From NCBI GenBank assembly GCA_964022665.1, contig CAXIDF010000020.1, positions 3,967-67,966 on the forward strand: a DNA stretch of 64,000 nt. The letters run 5' to 3'. Positions 1-9,319 of this stretch are shown one piece after another. The notes under the pieces were generated by a model. That model saw nothing but the letters and a program-made list of their open reading frames with translations, had not been told where the DNA came from and searched no databases. The translations under genes were made by a program, and so were the position numbers. The DNA comes from Haliea sp964022665 (GTDB lineage Bacteria; Pseudomonadota; Gammaproteobacteria; Pseudomonadales; Halieaceae). How positions within the stretch are numbered: the first letter of the stretch is position 1; each line of letters begins with the position of its first letter.

Positions 1-159
1 GCGGGCTACAACGAGGCACAGCCGCAGGGACGTATGGGCAGGGCTGAGGAAATTGCCGACGCGGCAGTGTTCCTCGCCTCCGACCTCGCCAGTTACATCA
101 ACGGCGTGGTACTGCCTGTCGACGGCGCGGTCAGTGCTTTGCTGGCAAACCCGCAGTAG
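1..159 (+). CDS. SDR family oxidoreductase, C-terminal end (partial)
   Basis: The reading frame is open from the first base of the window and ends in TAG at 157-159, giving the last 52 residues of a protein. The sequence has the classic C-terminal pattern of short-chain dehydrogenases/reductases: GRMGRAEEIADAAVFLAS, then SYINGVVLPVDGA, which is the segment that closes over the nucleotide and substrate pocket in SDR enzymes. The Rossmann motif and catalytic YxxxK lie outside the window, so substrate and cofactor cannot be told. Its last 29 bases overlap the end of the convergent L,D-transpeptidase gene. Confidence 0.85.
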   Translation, partial: AGYNEAQPQGRMGRAEEIADAAVFLASDLASYINGVVLPVDGAVSALLANPQ

Positions 160-1753
160 TCGACGGTGTACGGCGTTGCACACGGTTGCTCGCCTTCAGC
201 TGATCGATAATGCGCTGGTCTCTCGCGTACACATCGCGGCGGAACACCACGTCATCCCCTACCGCGAACGCGGTGAAGTAAACGAGGTACACCGGCACGG
301 GTTCTTTCAGGTAGGCGGTGACGGTCTCGCCGGATTCGAACAACCTGTCCATCTCGGGTAGGTAACGGCTCTTGTCGTGTTGCAGCACCCATTCGATCAG
401 TTTGCGTGGCTCGGCAAGGCGGATACAGCCGGAGGAAAATGTGCGCTCCGTTTTGTTAAACAGGGCTTTGTCTGGCGTATCGTGTAAATACACACTGTGC
501 TGATTGGGCAACATGAATTTCACTTTCCCCAGTGCATTCTTGTCACCTGGGAGCTGGCGCAAGCTGAACTGTCCGGGTCGCACGCTTTGCCAGTTGACGT
601 CATTCACCGGGACAAACGCTTCGCTGCCTGCCAGTCGCGCTTCATATCCTGCCGCTGCCAATGGTGCCGGATCCTGGCGTAACAGCGGTAGCTTGTCTTT
701 CACAGCAATGCTGTACGGCACATTCCAGTAGGGGAAAAACACCAGATACTGCATTTCCTCGGTGAAGATGGGCGTTTCGCGATACGGCCGGCCAACAATG
801 ATGTCCATGGCCAGCGCTTCGGTGTTGTTCTCAATCACGCGCATCTGAAAGGCCGCGATATTCACCCGGATATACGTGGAGGGAGTGTCTTTTGGCAGCC
901 ATCGCCAGCGCTCGAGATTGGCATCCAGGCGCTCGATCCAGGAGAAACGCGTCGCATTGAGAACCTGTAGCGTGGCGGCGCCGACGATTCCATCGGCCTC
1001 CAGCCCCGCTGCGCGCTGGAAAGTGGTAACGGACTGGTGTAAGGCTTCGTCAAACGTACCGGAATGTGCGCCTGGGCCCATTAGCCGTGTCTGCAGCTGC
1101 TCTACGCGCGCCCCGGTCGCGCCCCGCTTGAGGGCAGGGCCCGCCTCTACGGGTTGGCTGTTGGTGTCGTCTGCCGCTGCGAGTGTGGCCCGCTTCTCCA
1201 CCAGTGCCCAGTATTCAGGGGTTTGCGGCCACAGCGCGTGCAGGACACTCTCGAGGTTGTCGCCTTCTGCAAGCAGAGCGTGTAGCACGGTAACGGGATC
1301 AATGGATTCTCGTTCAAGATACCACTCTTCATCCACTTCCTCGACGGCACCGCGATAGCGGTCCTTTACCTGTGACAGAAAAGCATCGGTAAAGAGTAGC
1401 TCCAGCATCGGCTCTGGCAACGTGCCTGAGGTAATCTCTGCGTAGTGATAGCGATCGAGGGGGAGGCCATGCTCGCTGGAGCGTGCAATCTCTTTCGCCA
1501 GATCGGTGCGCAGGGCGGCGAGCGGCCCATCGGCGAACCAGAGGAATTGATAGTGGTGCGCGCCGTAGATCGTGACAATTTCCGTCATGTTACGCAGTGG
1601 GCCTGGCTTACCGGTGCGGCTCGCTTCGCTGAGGCGTTCGACCTCCATGCGCAGGGCATCAGTGCCCTGTGCAAATGCGGAGTGTGCGCTGCCAATAAGG
1701 TACAGAGTGAGCAATAGGAAAGCGCTTGAAATGACAGGGAATCGTGTTCTCAT
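131..1753 (-). CDS. Murein L,D-transpeptidase (YcbB/LdtD type)
   Basis: This periplasmic enzyme is predicted to make 3-3 cross-links in peptidoglycan, or attach proteins to it, by an L,D-transpeptidase mechanism. The 540-residue product starts with a signal peptide (hydrophobic residues about 9-28, ending SAFAQ). It has a peptidoglycan-binding domain at about 207-266 and a YkuD catalytic domain at about 295-455 with H424 and the SSGCIR motif (catalytic C443). The N-terminal region (30-200) matches the scaffold seen in the large YcbB/LdtD class rather than short ErfK-type enzymes. It lies 118 bases downstream of the HlyD adaptor gene on the same strand, so co-transcription with the exporter is possible. 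Its 3' end overlaps the SDR gene. Confidence 0.9.
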   Translation of the reverse strand: MRTRFPVISSAFLLLTLYLIGSAHSAFAQGTDALRMEVERLSEASRTGKPGPLRNMTEIVTIYGAHHYQFLWFADGPLAALRTDLAKEIARSSEHGLPLDRYHYAEITSGTLPEPMLELLFTDAFLSQVKDRYRGAVEEVDEEWYLERESIDPVTVLHALLAEGDNLESVLHALWPQTPEYWALVEKRATLAAADDTNSQPVEAGPALKRGATGARVEQLQTRLMGPGAHSGTFDEALHQSVTTFQRAAGLEADGIVGAATLQVLNATRFSWIERLDANLERWRWLPKDTPSTYIRVNIAAFQMRVIENNTEALAMDIIVGRPYRETPIFTEEMQYLVFFPYWNVPYSIAVKDKLPLLRQDPAPLAAAGYEARLAGSEAFVPVNDVNWQSVRPGQFSLRQLPGDKNALGKVKFMLPNQHSVYLHDTPDKALFNKTERTFSSGCIRLAEPRKLIEWVLQHDKSRYLPEMDRLFESGETVTAYLKEPVPVYLVYFTAFAVGDDVVFRRDVYARDQRIIDQLKASNRVQRRTPSTTAGLPAKH

Positions 1754-1870
1754 GCGGTAACGTTACCACACTCCGACCTCGGGGCAGGAGCAAAGGACGC
1801 CAGGCAAGCACGCAACCTGTAGCGGCGTGTGGGCCTGCACAGTTTGTTGTTCTCGGGCATTGCTCACCGT

Positions 1871-3100
1871 TCAGCCCGCATGCCTCTGCACGACCCTGGT
1901 GTTGTCCGTGAGCCCGGATGCAGGGTAGAGCACAATGCTGTCACCGGCTTCAAGCCCACCCGCCACCTCAGCGATGACGCCATTATTGCGGCCGATAGTG
2001 ACCGGCGTCAGTCGCGTTTTGCCATTGCGGACCGTGAATACGGCCCACTCCGAAGCGCTGCGAAACAGCGCACTCGCCGGTACGGTCAACGCCGCGTTGT
2101 CCTCCCAGATGATGATGCGCACCTCCACACGGTAGCCGTGCCCGAGAGCTTGTCGCGCTTCAGCCGGGTCCGTGAAGCGAATGATAGTGTTGACACGTTG
2201 CTCTTCCACGCCGAGTGCGGAGAACTTGGTAAAACCCAGAGGATCAACACGGTCGACCTCCCCGTTCAGCGTTGTTGGCCCACCCCAGTCCTCAAGGATG
2301 ACGGGGTCTCCGGGTGATACTTTCACGGCATCTGTAGACAGCAATTCAACAACCACCTCAAGATCGTTCTCAATATTGCCTATTTCCAGAATGGCAGTGC
2401 CTGCCGGCAGGGTGGTTTCGCTTTCCTGCAACACGCGCAATACACGGCCGCTTGCCGGCGCATACAGCGGAATGGCCTCTCGTGCTGTGGCCACTGCGTT
2501 CTGCGGAGCGTTTTCGTCGTGGAAGCTGATGAGGCTTGCGCGCGCGTTGGCGAGTTGCGCCTCGCGCATTGCAATGGTGGCTTCAGCTGTGCCCAGCTGC
2601 GCCTCGGCGGTGCGCGCCTCGCGCACGGCCCGATCCAGGTCGGCTTCACTCACCATGGCCTCGCCGCGTAATCGCTGAATGCGCTGCAGATCGGTTTTGG
2701 CGAGGTCGTTGTCGGCGACAGCCTTGTTCAATTCTGCGCGCGCAAGCCGCAATGCTGCCTCCGCTGCCGTGACTTCGGTCCGTGCCTGTTCTCGCGTGCG
2801 GATATTGAGTGAGTCCGGGTTGCTCGGCAGCATTTGCGCGACAATGGTCTGGTTGTGTACAACCGGATCCCCTGGCAGTACTTCCACACGTTGCAGGCGG
2901 CCGGCCAGCGGCGTCGAGAGTATGTAGGCATCGTGGACCCGGGTGCGGCCTTCCTCATTGATCGTCACCCGCATGGTGCCGCGCGTGACTTCACCCATAT
3001 CCACCATGGTGGGGCGTGGCCAGAAGGCAAAACCCAGCGCCAAAATGACCACGGCGGCTGTTGTCAGGCTGATCACGGTTCTGGAGTGTTTTCTGGTCAT
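1871..3100 (-). CDS. HlyD-family periplasmic adaptor of an ABC exporter
   Basis: Membrane-fusion protein linking an inner-membrane ABC permease to the outer envelope. The 409-residue form starting MTRKHSR is preferred over an ATG 48 bases upstream, because it begins just after the permease stop codon and places the N-terminal membrane anchor (ISLTTAAVVILALGFAF) near the start. Next come a lipoyl-like half-motif (about 55-85), a long heptad-rich alpha-hairpin (about 100-200), the second lipoyl half (YAPASGRVLRV) and beta-barrel domains. It is the third gene of ATPase-permease-adaptor, an order like cyanobacterial DevBCA or MacAB systems. The substrate is unknown; lipids, peptides or antibiotics are handled by relatives. 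Confidence 0.88.
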   Translation of the reverse strand: MTRKHSRTVISLTTAAVVILALGFAFWPRPTMVDMGEVTRGTMRVTINEEGRTRVHDAYILSTPLAGRLQRVEVLPGDPVVHNQTIVAQMLPSNPDSLNIRTREQARTEVTAAEAALRLARAELNKAVADNDLAKTDLQRIQRLRGEAMVSEADLDRAVREARTAEAQLGTAEATIAMREAQLANARASLISFHDENAPQNAVATAREAIPLYAPASGRVLRVLQESETTLPAGTAILEIGNIENDLEVVVELLSTDAVKVSPGDPVILEDWGGPTTLNGEVDRVDPLGFTKFSALGVEEQRVNTIIRFTDPAEARQALGHGYRVEVRIIIWEDNAALTVPASALFRSASEWAVFTVRNGKTRLTPVTIGRNNGVIAEVAGGLEAGDSIVLYPASGLTDNTRVVQRHAG

Positions 3101-3104
3101 GGGG

Positions 3105-5468
3105 CTATTCTCGTGCTTTGAGCGCGGATACGATATCGCTGCCATCAATGTCCCGTTTTACCAGCCAGCCCGACAGGCTTGCCGCTGCTAGAACGGCAAG
3201 TGCCGCGGCGCCATAGCCGGCTGCGGGAACCTGTGCCGGGATCTGGTAGAGGTCGGTACTGAACCCGGCTGCGACGGCAAATGAGAGGTAATAGCCGAGC
3301 ACAGACCCTACGGGCAGGGCAACCAAAGTGACCACCGCAAGTTCGCCCAGGAGCACGAACGCGACTTCGCTGCGGGTGAATCCGATCACACTCAGGCTGG
3401 CCAGATCTCGCGCACGCTCTGCGTAGGCGATGCGCGCGGCATTGTAGACGATACCAAAGGTGATGATGCCCGCAACGGCCAGCATGATATAGCGCATTGC
3501 ACCTGCACCCATATCCATCTGCTCCTGTAGTGCGTTTCTTGCATCCTGCTTAAGGCTGACACCTGCGACGGTGGGCATATCCTTGAGTGTGCGGTACACC
3601 GCATTCTGCTGCGCGCTGTCGATGCGCAAGTAGGCACCGGACATGCGGTTGGGTTCTCCGAGGGCGCGGTTGAGTGAGTCCAGGTCCATATAGGCCGGCG
3701 CCCCGAGCAGGGTTTGTGCAATGCCGGCAACGGGAATCTCCAGTATTGGTCGTCGGCCTTCGCGCACTGCGATGGTCAGAACGTCCCCCGCTTTCGCGTT
3801 GAGAATTCTGGCCAGGGGCTCTGCCAGGATTATGCCGCCGGTTGGTAAGTGAATCGTGTCCATTGCGCGGTCAACGGCCCTATAAAGCCTCGGTTCTTTC
3901 GGTAATCCACTGATGGCGCCGAGGTGCCTTTCGCGACCGTGCTCTAATACGGCAGAGACATAACGTATGGACTGTACATCAATCACACCCGGTATATTGC
4001 GCAGGTTTACCATGGTGGTGGTGGAAAGTGGCTCATTGAAAGTGATACTCACATCGCTCTGGTCTACCACATTGAATGTCAGATCAATGGCCTCGTTGAA
4101 ACCACTCATGATGCCTACCATGGCCACCGAAAGCCCCATGCCAGCGGCAATGCCGGCGATGGCTCCTGCCATGCGGGCAGGCTGGCGGGTCAGGCGTCGT
4201 ACCACCATTCTGCTTGGCTGGTCGAGTGAGGATTGTATTGAACGGGCGATGTTACCAAGGCGCTTGTAGTGAGGCGGGGAGGGAGGCTGCATGGCTGCAG
4301 CTGGTGTCAGGCTGAAAACGCGGCTGAGCACCAGCAGCCCCCCCGCTGACGCTGCGCCGACACTTACGGTGAACCCAGTGATAAATGATCCGGGCTCAAG
4401 CTGAAAAATAAGAAAGGGAAATTTGAAATACAGCAGGTAGACGTCAACCAGTGCCCGGCCAGCCAGAATGCCCAGCAGACAACCTACAATCGCGCCGCCC
4501 GCGGCGATGGCCAGTATCAGTTTGAAGTAGTGTAGGCCTGTTTCGAGGTTGGTATAGCCAAACGCTTTTATCAGGCCGATTTGCCCACGCTCGGCCTCTA
4601 CCATGCGTGACACAACGATATAGAGTAGAAACGCAGCCACCGCGAGAAAAATGGGAGGGACAGCGGAGCCTGTGGCGCGCAGGCCGGCAATCTCTTCGGT
4701 GACAAAACGGTTGGATGTATGGTCCTCAACGCCATAGGCGCCGAATCCGCCGTAGGGATCAAGCAGTCTATCCACAGCATCTATGACGCTCTCGGATTGG
4801 CTGACGCGGCCAATGGACAGCAATGCCTCGTTAAAGGCGCCATCCAGGTCGTAGGCGGCAGCGAGGGATTGCCTGTTCATCCAGATCACAGCATAGCGGG
4901 CATCATCGGACATCAGCTCGCCGGGCGCGGTGGTATACAGGAATTCGGGTGCTTGCGCCAAACCCACGATACGCAAGGTGCGTCGTGCCCCGTTCATCGT
5001 GACGCGCAGGATGTCTCCTGGCTGCAGGCCGTGTGCCTCGGCGAAACCCTTGAGTAACATCACCTCATCAAGCCGCTCCCTGCTGGGAGCGCGTCCAGCG
5101 CTAAGGTAAAAGTCGTTGAGGCGCGGCGTGTGGAAGTCCGGGATGGAGATGGCCTGCGCGCGCAAAGGGATATCCAGTCCCGGGAGATCTATAAGCGCGT
5201 GCCCCGTAATCCGTCCTTCCACCATATTCACGCCCGGAATAGCGGCCAATTCCGCCAGCAGGTGTTGGGGCGCACGTTTGACCGGGGCGAATACATCGGC
5301 CAGTCGGTAGCGCTCGTAATACGCGCGTCGGGTCTCGTCGAGGGATGTGATCAGTCCTGACATCATCACCAGCAACAACACACCAACGGCAATAACCGCG
5401 CCTATGGCTGTCGCCTGTCCCTTGATCCGCCAGAGATCCCTGAGCAGCTTGTGATCCAGCGGGCTCAT
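3105..5468 (-). CDS. ABC transporter permease, FtsX/MacB-like, two-repeat
   Basis: Integral membrane component of the exporter formed with the flanking ATPase and HlyD adaptor. The 787-residue protein has an N-terminal membrane segment (about 17-40), a large extracytoplasmic domain, a group of three membrane segments (about 275-385), a second segment plus periplasmic domain (about 425-640) and three final membrane segments. This is the duplicated FtsX layout, as in lipoprotein- or lipid-releasing permeases. The C-terminal FtsX block reads IMLAVAGIITFGIVYNAARI and continues with ERARDLASLSVIGFTRSEV, the typical coupling loop. It starts 7 bases after the ATPase stop and ends 4 bases before the adaptor start, so the three genes form a tight operon. 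Confidence 0.88.
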   Translation of the reverse strand: MSPLDHKLLRDLWRIKGQATAIGAVIAVGVLLLVMMSGLITSLDETRRAYYERYRLADVFAPVKRAPQHLLAELAAIPGVNMVEGRITGHALIDLPGLDIPLRAQAISIPDFHTPRLNDFYLSAGRAPSRERLDEVMLLKGFAEAHGLQPGDILRVTMNGARRTLRIVGLAQAPEFLYTTAPGELMSDDARYAVIWMNRQSLAAAYDLDGAFNEALLSIGRVSQSESVIDAVDRLLDPYGGFGAYGVEDHTSNRFVTEEIAGLRATGSAVPPIFLAVAAFLLYIVVSRMVEAERGQIGLIKAFGYTNLETGLHYFKLILAIAAGGAIVGCLLGILAGRALVDVYLLYFKFPFLIFQLEPGSFITGFTVSVGAASAGGLLVLSRVFSLTPAAAMQPPSPPHYKRLGNIARSIQSSLDQPSRMVVRRLTRQPARMAGAIAGIAAGMGLSVAMVGIMSGFNEAIDLTFNVVDQSDVSITFNEPLSTTTMVNLRNIPGVIDVQSIRYVSAVLEHGRERHLGAISGLPKEPRLYRAVDRAMDTIHLPTGGIILAEPLARILNAKAGDVLTIAVREGRRPILEIPVAGIAQTLLGAPAYMDLDSLNRALGEPNRMSGAYLRIDSAQQNAVYRTLKDMPTVAGVSLKQDARNALQEQMDMGAGAMRYIMLAVAGIITFGIVYNAARIAYAERARDLASLSVIGFTRSEVAFVLLGELAVVTLVALPVGSVLGYYLSFAVAAGFSTDLYQIPAQVPAAGYGAAALAVLAAASLSGWLVKRDIDGSDIVSALKARE

Positions 5469-5475
5469 GCGCGCA

Positions 5476-6204
5476 CTACCATTCTATGTCCCGGGGGTCA
5501 CGCTTGCTCTTGTTGACGCGAACCTCCCGGATCCGGCCGTCCGCAAAATAGATGACCCGGTCGGCCATATCTGCTGTGGCGGCGGCATGTGTCACGATAA
5601 GTACGGTTGCCCCCAGCGTTTCATTGACGTTCTTGAGAACCTGCAGTACGGCTCGCCCTGTGGTGCTGTCCAGAGCCCCGGTGGGCTCGTCGCAGAATAG
5701 TACATTGGGTTGTTTTGCCACAGCGCGGGCGATCGCCACGCGCTGCTGCTCACCACCAGAGAGCTGGCTCGGGAAGCTGTCGCCACGTTCTCCCAGGCCC
5801 ACGAGTTTCAGCGCATCGGCCGGGTTCATGGGGTTTGCCGCAATTTCGGTGACCAGTTCTATATTCTCATAGGCCGTCAGGCTCGGCATCAGGTTATAAA
5901 ACTGAAACACGAAACCCACATGATCCCGACGATAGCGGGTGAGCTGGGCGTCCGTCATCGCCGCGAGGTTCTGTTCTTGAAATATCACCTCGCCCTCGCT
6001 TGCGCGGTCAAGACCGCCGAGAATGTTCAGTAGCGTGGACTTGCCGCTGCCCGAGGGCCCCAGCAGCACGACCAGTTCGCCGGCTGGAATCTCGACATCA
6101 ACGCCACGCAGGGCGTTCACCTGCGCGGCGCCTTCGCCGTAGACCTTGGTGACACCGCGCGACTGGAACGCGAGTGCAGGTGTTTTCGGGGTTGGGTGAG
6201 ACAT
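5476..6204 (-). CDS. ABC exporter ATP-binding subunit (LolD/MacB type)
   Basis: Cytoplasmic ATPase that powers the adjacent FtsX-type permease. The conserved fold starts at MSHPTPKTPALAFQ, so the ATG at 6204 is chosen (242 residues) and a 75-residue upstream extension is rejected as non-conserved. Visible motifs are Walker A GPSGSGKST, Q-loop FVFQFYNLMPSLTAYEN, ABC signature LSGGEQQRVAIARA, Walker B VLFCDEPTGALDS and H-loop VTHAA. The LSGGEQQR and PSLTAYEN patterns are those of the LolD/MacB/FtsE exporter class, not importers. It is first in the operon; the 237-base AT-rich stretch upstream (6205-6441) presumably holds the promoter. Confidence 0.92.
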   Translation of the reverse strand: MSHPTPKTPALAFQSRGVTKVYGEGAAQVNALRGVDVEIPAGELVVLLGPSGSGKSTLLNILGGLDRASEGEVIFQEQNLAAMTDAQLTRYRRDHVGFVFQFYNLMPSLTAYENIELVTEIAANPMNPADALKLVGLGERGDSFPSQLSGGEQQRVAIARAVAKQPNVLFCDEPTGALDSTTGRAVLQVLKNVNETLGATVLIVTHAAATADMADRVIYFADGRIREVRVNKSKRDPRDIEW

Positions 6205-6441
6205 AATGTGTCTGTTTTCGAGGCGTAACAACGTGCCGGTGTGAGACCAAACATGATTTATCAGCGTAGCACGGATCAGCACTGACGATGTTGCATATTT
6301 ATCGTGTATCACTGTTGAATCGCGTGTTAAATGTGGATTCAAAACAGGGGTATTGTATGGTGATCGCTCGGTGCGGCGGATGCTTTTGTCCTGTACCGAT
6401 GTGTCTGAAAGGTGCGGGATGGGCGGCACGTCGTAGGGGGT

Positions 6442-7248
6442 TTATGTGTCCTCTGACGGTGCCCGTCCCTGCAGGATAAAATTCCGTTTGGATATCAGCG
6501 ACGCGACAATCACGCCCAACGTGACGATGGCAATCATGAGCGTGGAGAGCGCGTTGATCTCCGGGCTGACGCCAAGGCGCACCGCGGAAAAAATCTTGAT
6601 GGGGAGCGTGGTCGCGGATGGACCGGTAGTGAAGGATGCGATCACCAGGTCGTCCAGCGACAGGGTGAATGCGAGTAGCCACCCCGAGATCACCGCAGGT
6701 GCGATAATGGGCAAGGTCACGAGACGGAAGGCGTTCCAGGGTGCGCAGCCCAGGTCCAGTGCGGCCTCTTCCAGTGACCGGTCAAAGGTCACCAGGCGTG
6801 AAGACACGACCACCGACACATAACACATGGAAAATGTGGTGTGGGCGAGCACAATCGTCAATACGCCGCGTTCCAGCCCGATACCGATAAACAGTAACAA
6901 TAGCGACAGGCCGGTGATTACCTCCGGCATTACCAAAGGCGCGTAAATCATGCCGGAAAACAGGGTTCTCCCCAGAAAGCGACCTCCCCGTACCAGCGCG
7001 TATGCCGCCAGTGTTCCGAGCACAGTGGCAAGGGTGGAAGAGAAGACGGCGACTTTGAACGTTACCCACGCGGCATCCAGAAATGCCTGGTTGTTCAGCA
7101 GCTCTCCATACCATTTGGTAGAGAAGCCGGTCCACACGGTGACCAGTCGGCTCTCATTGAAGCTGTACACCACCAGTATGACCATGGGTAAGTACAGAAA
7201 AGCGAAGCCCAGGGTCAGCGAGGTGATGTTGAACCCGCTGAGACGCAT
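6442..7248 (-). CDS. potI: Putrescine/polyamine ABC transporter permease PotI
   Basis: Second inner-membrane permease of a polyamine importer. The 268-residue protein has six hydrophobic segments and the binding-protein-dependent permease signature EEAALDLGCAPWNAFRLVTLP (EAA loop), which contacts the ATPase. The C-terminal LSLDDLVIASFTTGPSATTL pattern is highly conserved in PotI/PotC. Its start codon overlaps the potH stop in a TGATG arrangement, indicating translational coupling. It is the last gene of potFGHI and ends with no obvious intrinsic terminator before the exporter operon region. Confidence 0.92.
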   Translation of the reverse strand: MRLSGFNITSLTLGFAFLYLPMVILVVYSFNESRLVTVWTGFSTKWYGELLNNQAFLDAAWVTFKVAVFSSTLATVLGTLAAYALVRGGRFLGRTLFSGMIYAPLVMPEVITGLSLLLLFIGIGLERGVLTIVLAHTTFSMCYVSVVVSSRLVTFDRSLEEAALDLGCAPWNAFRLVTLPIIAPAVISGWLLAFTLSLDDLVIASFTTGPSATTLPIKIFSAVRLGVSPEINALSTLMIAIVTLGVIVASLISKRNFILQGRAPSEDT

Positions 7249-8132
7249 CAGCTCTCTGCCTCCTGCTGTTTCTGCTGGTTTTGCTGAAACAGTACGATCG
7301 GAATGATCAGGATCAGCACAAGCACCACAGCAACGGCGGAAGCCACTGGCCAGTCGCGGTTATTGAAGAACTCTTCCCACAACACCTTGCCGATCATCAA
7401 TGTACCGGAACCGCCCAGCAGTGACGGGATCACGAATTCACCCAGCGTGGGAATGAACACCAGGAAGCAGCCGGCAACAATGCCATTGCGTGACAAGGGC
7501 ACGGTAACCAGCCAGAACGCCGTGGCGCGGGAACAGCCAAGGTCCTCGGCGGCCTCAATCAGCGAGTTGTCGAGTCGGTGCAGGGCGGCGTAAATGGGCA
7601 GAATCATGAACGGGATATAGGTGTAGACAATGCCGATATACACGGCAATCTTTGTATTGAGGATTATCAGCGGTTCGCTGATCACACCGAGGCCCAACAG
7701 CAATTGGTTCAGGTAGCCTTCCTGGCTGAGAATACCCATCCAGGAATACACCCTGATCAGGAAACTGGTCCAGAAGGGCAGAATCACCAACATCATGAGG
7801 GTGGCGCGCCATTGCTCCGGCGCGCGCGCCATGGCGTAGGCAATGGGATAGCCAATCAGCAGCGTCAGCAGAGTGGATGTGGCGGCAATCTGCAGACTGG
7901 AGAGATAGGCCTTCCAGTACAGGTCATCCGTAGTGAGAAACGTGAAATTCTCGAAGTCCAGTTGCGACAGGAAAGCACCTATCCCTTCATTCCAGCTGAA
8001 CTGGGGCAGGTAGGGTGGGCGTGCCATGGCCACATCGGAGAGCGATATCTTGAGCACAATGGCAAAAGGTACCAGGAACAGGCCGAGGAGCCACAGGTAG
8101 GGGATGAGGGCGACAACGACTCTCTTCATCAC
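7248..8132 (-). CDS. potH: Putrescine/polyamine ABC transporter permease PotH
   Basis: First inner-membrane permease of the polyamine importer, pairing with PotI. The 294-residue protein opens with a membrane segment (LIPYLWLLGLFLVPFAIVLKIS), has a long periplasmic loop including the FENFTFLTTDDLY region, and carries the EAA motif EAAEDLGCSRATAFWLVTVP. The LPFWTSFLIRVYSWMGIL stretch is diagnostic of PotB/PotH. Its start overlaps the potG stop by four bases (ATGA) and its stop overlaps the potI start, so the three are translated as one unit. Confidence 0.92.
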   Translation of the reverse strand: MMKRVVVALIPYLWLLGLFLVPFAIVLKISLSDVAMARPPYLPQFSWNEGIGAFLSQLDFENFTFLTTDDLYWKAYLSSLQIAATSTLLTLLIGYPIAYAMARAPEQWRATLMMLVILPFWTSFLIRVYSWMGILSQEGYLNQLLLGLGVISEPLIILNTKIAVYIGIVYTYIPFMILPIYAALHRLDNSLIEAAEDLGCSRATAFWLVTVPLSRNGIVAGCFLVFIPTLGEFVIPSLLGGSGTLMIGKVLWEEFFNNRDWPVASAVAVVLVLILIIPIVLFQQNQQKQQEAES

Positions 8133-9298
8133 GCTTCCAGCAACACGCCTGCATTGGACGCCCAGGACAGCCAGACCTGGTCTTCCCAGGTAAATCCCCG
8201 GTTCTCGATACGTCGTGTATTGGCGGCTTGCGCTTTCAGCATACGCCGCCCGGCCACCTCAACATGATAGGTGCTGATATTGCCCAGGTAAGCGATATCA
8301 TGAACCCTGCCCTGAATAGTGTTCTCCGCCCCCGCAGGTGGCTCAGCTGAAATATGCATCTTCTCGGGCCGGATGGCCAGAAAGGCCTTCTGGGCGGTAG
8401 CGAAGGGCTGCTCGGATGACGCCACAAGCGGTGCAAAACTCTCGGCCCAGTGCAGCTTGTAACAGGTGGGGCCGCAGGGGTGGACGGCGCCTTCGATGAT
8501 GTTCACATCCCCGATGAAGTCAGCGACGTAAACGCAATTGGGTGCCTCGTAAATCGCCGAAGGTGTCGCCACTTGAATCAGCTCGCCTTCGTCCATCACT
8601 GCAACGCGGCTCGCCACCGTCATGGCTTCCTCCTGGTCATGAGTGACGATGACGAAGGTTGTGCCGGTTTTTTCCTGAATATCCATCAGCTCGAACTGGG
8701 TATCCTGGCGCAGCTTTTTATCCAGCGCGCCCATCGGTTCATCGAGCAGTAGCAGTCTGGGCGCTTTCGCCAAACTTCTGGCCAGGGCCACACGCTGGCG
8801 CTGGCCACCGGAAATCTGGTGCGGTTTGCGCCGCGCAAAGCGTTCCAGCCTGGTGAGTTTGAGCATTTCTTCCACGCGCGCGCGAAGTGCGTCCTTCGGC
8901 ATCGCCGCGCGCCGCAGGCCAAAGGCTATGTTGTCCCACACGTTCAGGTGCGGAAACAGAGCGTAGGACTGGAACATCATATTCACGGCGCGCTTGTTTG
9001 GAGGGACTGGCACAATATCCTGCCCCGCCAGTTCTATCTGCCCTGAGCTGGGGTCTTCAAACCCCGCGAGCATGCGCATCATGGTGGTCTTGCCGCAGCC
9101 GGAAGGGCCCAGCAGCGCAAAAAACTCGTGTTCGTAAATGTCGAGCGAGAGATTGCGTACGGCCGTGAAATCGCCGAATTGCTTGGTAACGTTGCTGAAC
9201 CGGATCAGAGGTTTCGCGGTTGGATCGTCCCAGGGTGCAAAAACAGTTTGTGGCACGGTGCCCTCGTCAGCGAATGGCAAAAGCCGGCGCGTTGCCAC
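8129..9298 (-). CDS. potG: Polyamine ABC transporter ATPase PotG
   Basis: ATP-hydrolysing subunit of the polyamine importer. The 389-residue protein has Walker A GPSGCGKTT, signature SGGQRQRVALARSLA, Walker B LLLLDEPMGALD, the H-loop in IVTHDQEEAM, and a C-terminal TOBE regulatory domain (about 290-385). This is the standard CUT1/MOI importer layout. The first about 30 residues, before LIRFSNVTKQFGDFTAV, are not part of the ATPase fold, as is common for PotG. It sits 21 bases downstream of potF and overlaps potH by four bases. Confidence 0.92.
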   Translation of the reverse strand: MATRRLLPFADEGTVPQTVFAPWDDPTAKPLIRFSNVTKQFGDFTAVRNLSLDIYEHEFFALLGPSGCGKTTMMRMLAGFEDPSSGQIELAGQDIVPVPPNKRAVNMMFQSYALFPHLNVWDNIAFGLRRAAMPKDALRARVEEMLKLTRLERFARRKPHQISGGQRQRVALARSLAKAPRLLLLDEPMGALDKKLRQDTQFELMDIQEKTGTTFVIVTHDQEEAMTVASRVAVMDEGELIQVATPSAIYEAPNCVYVADFIGDVNIIEGAVHPCGPTCYKLHWAESFAPLVASSEQPFATAQKAFLAIRPEKMHISAEPPAGAENTIQGRVHDIAYLGNISTYHVEVAGRRMLKAQAANTRRIENRGFTWEDQVWLSWASNAGVLLEA

Positions 9299-9319
9299 GT
9301 GCCGGCGTGTATGGCCTGA

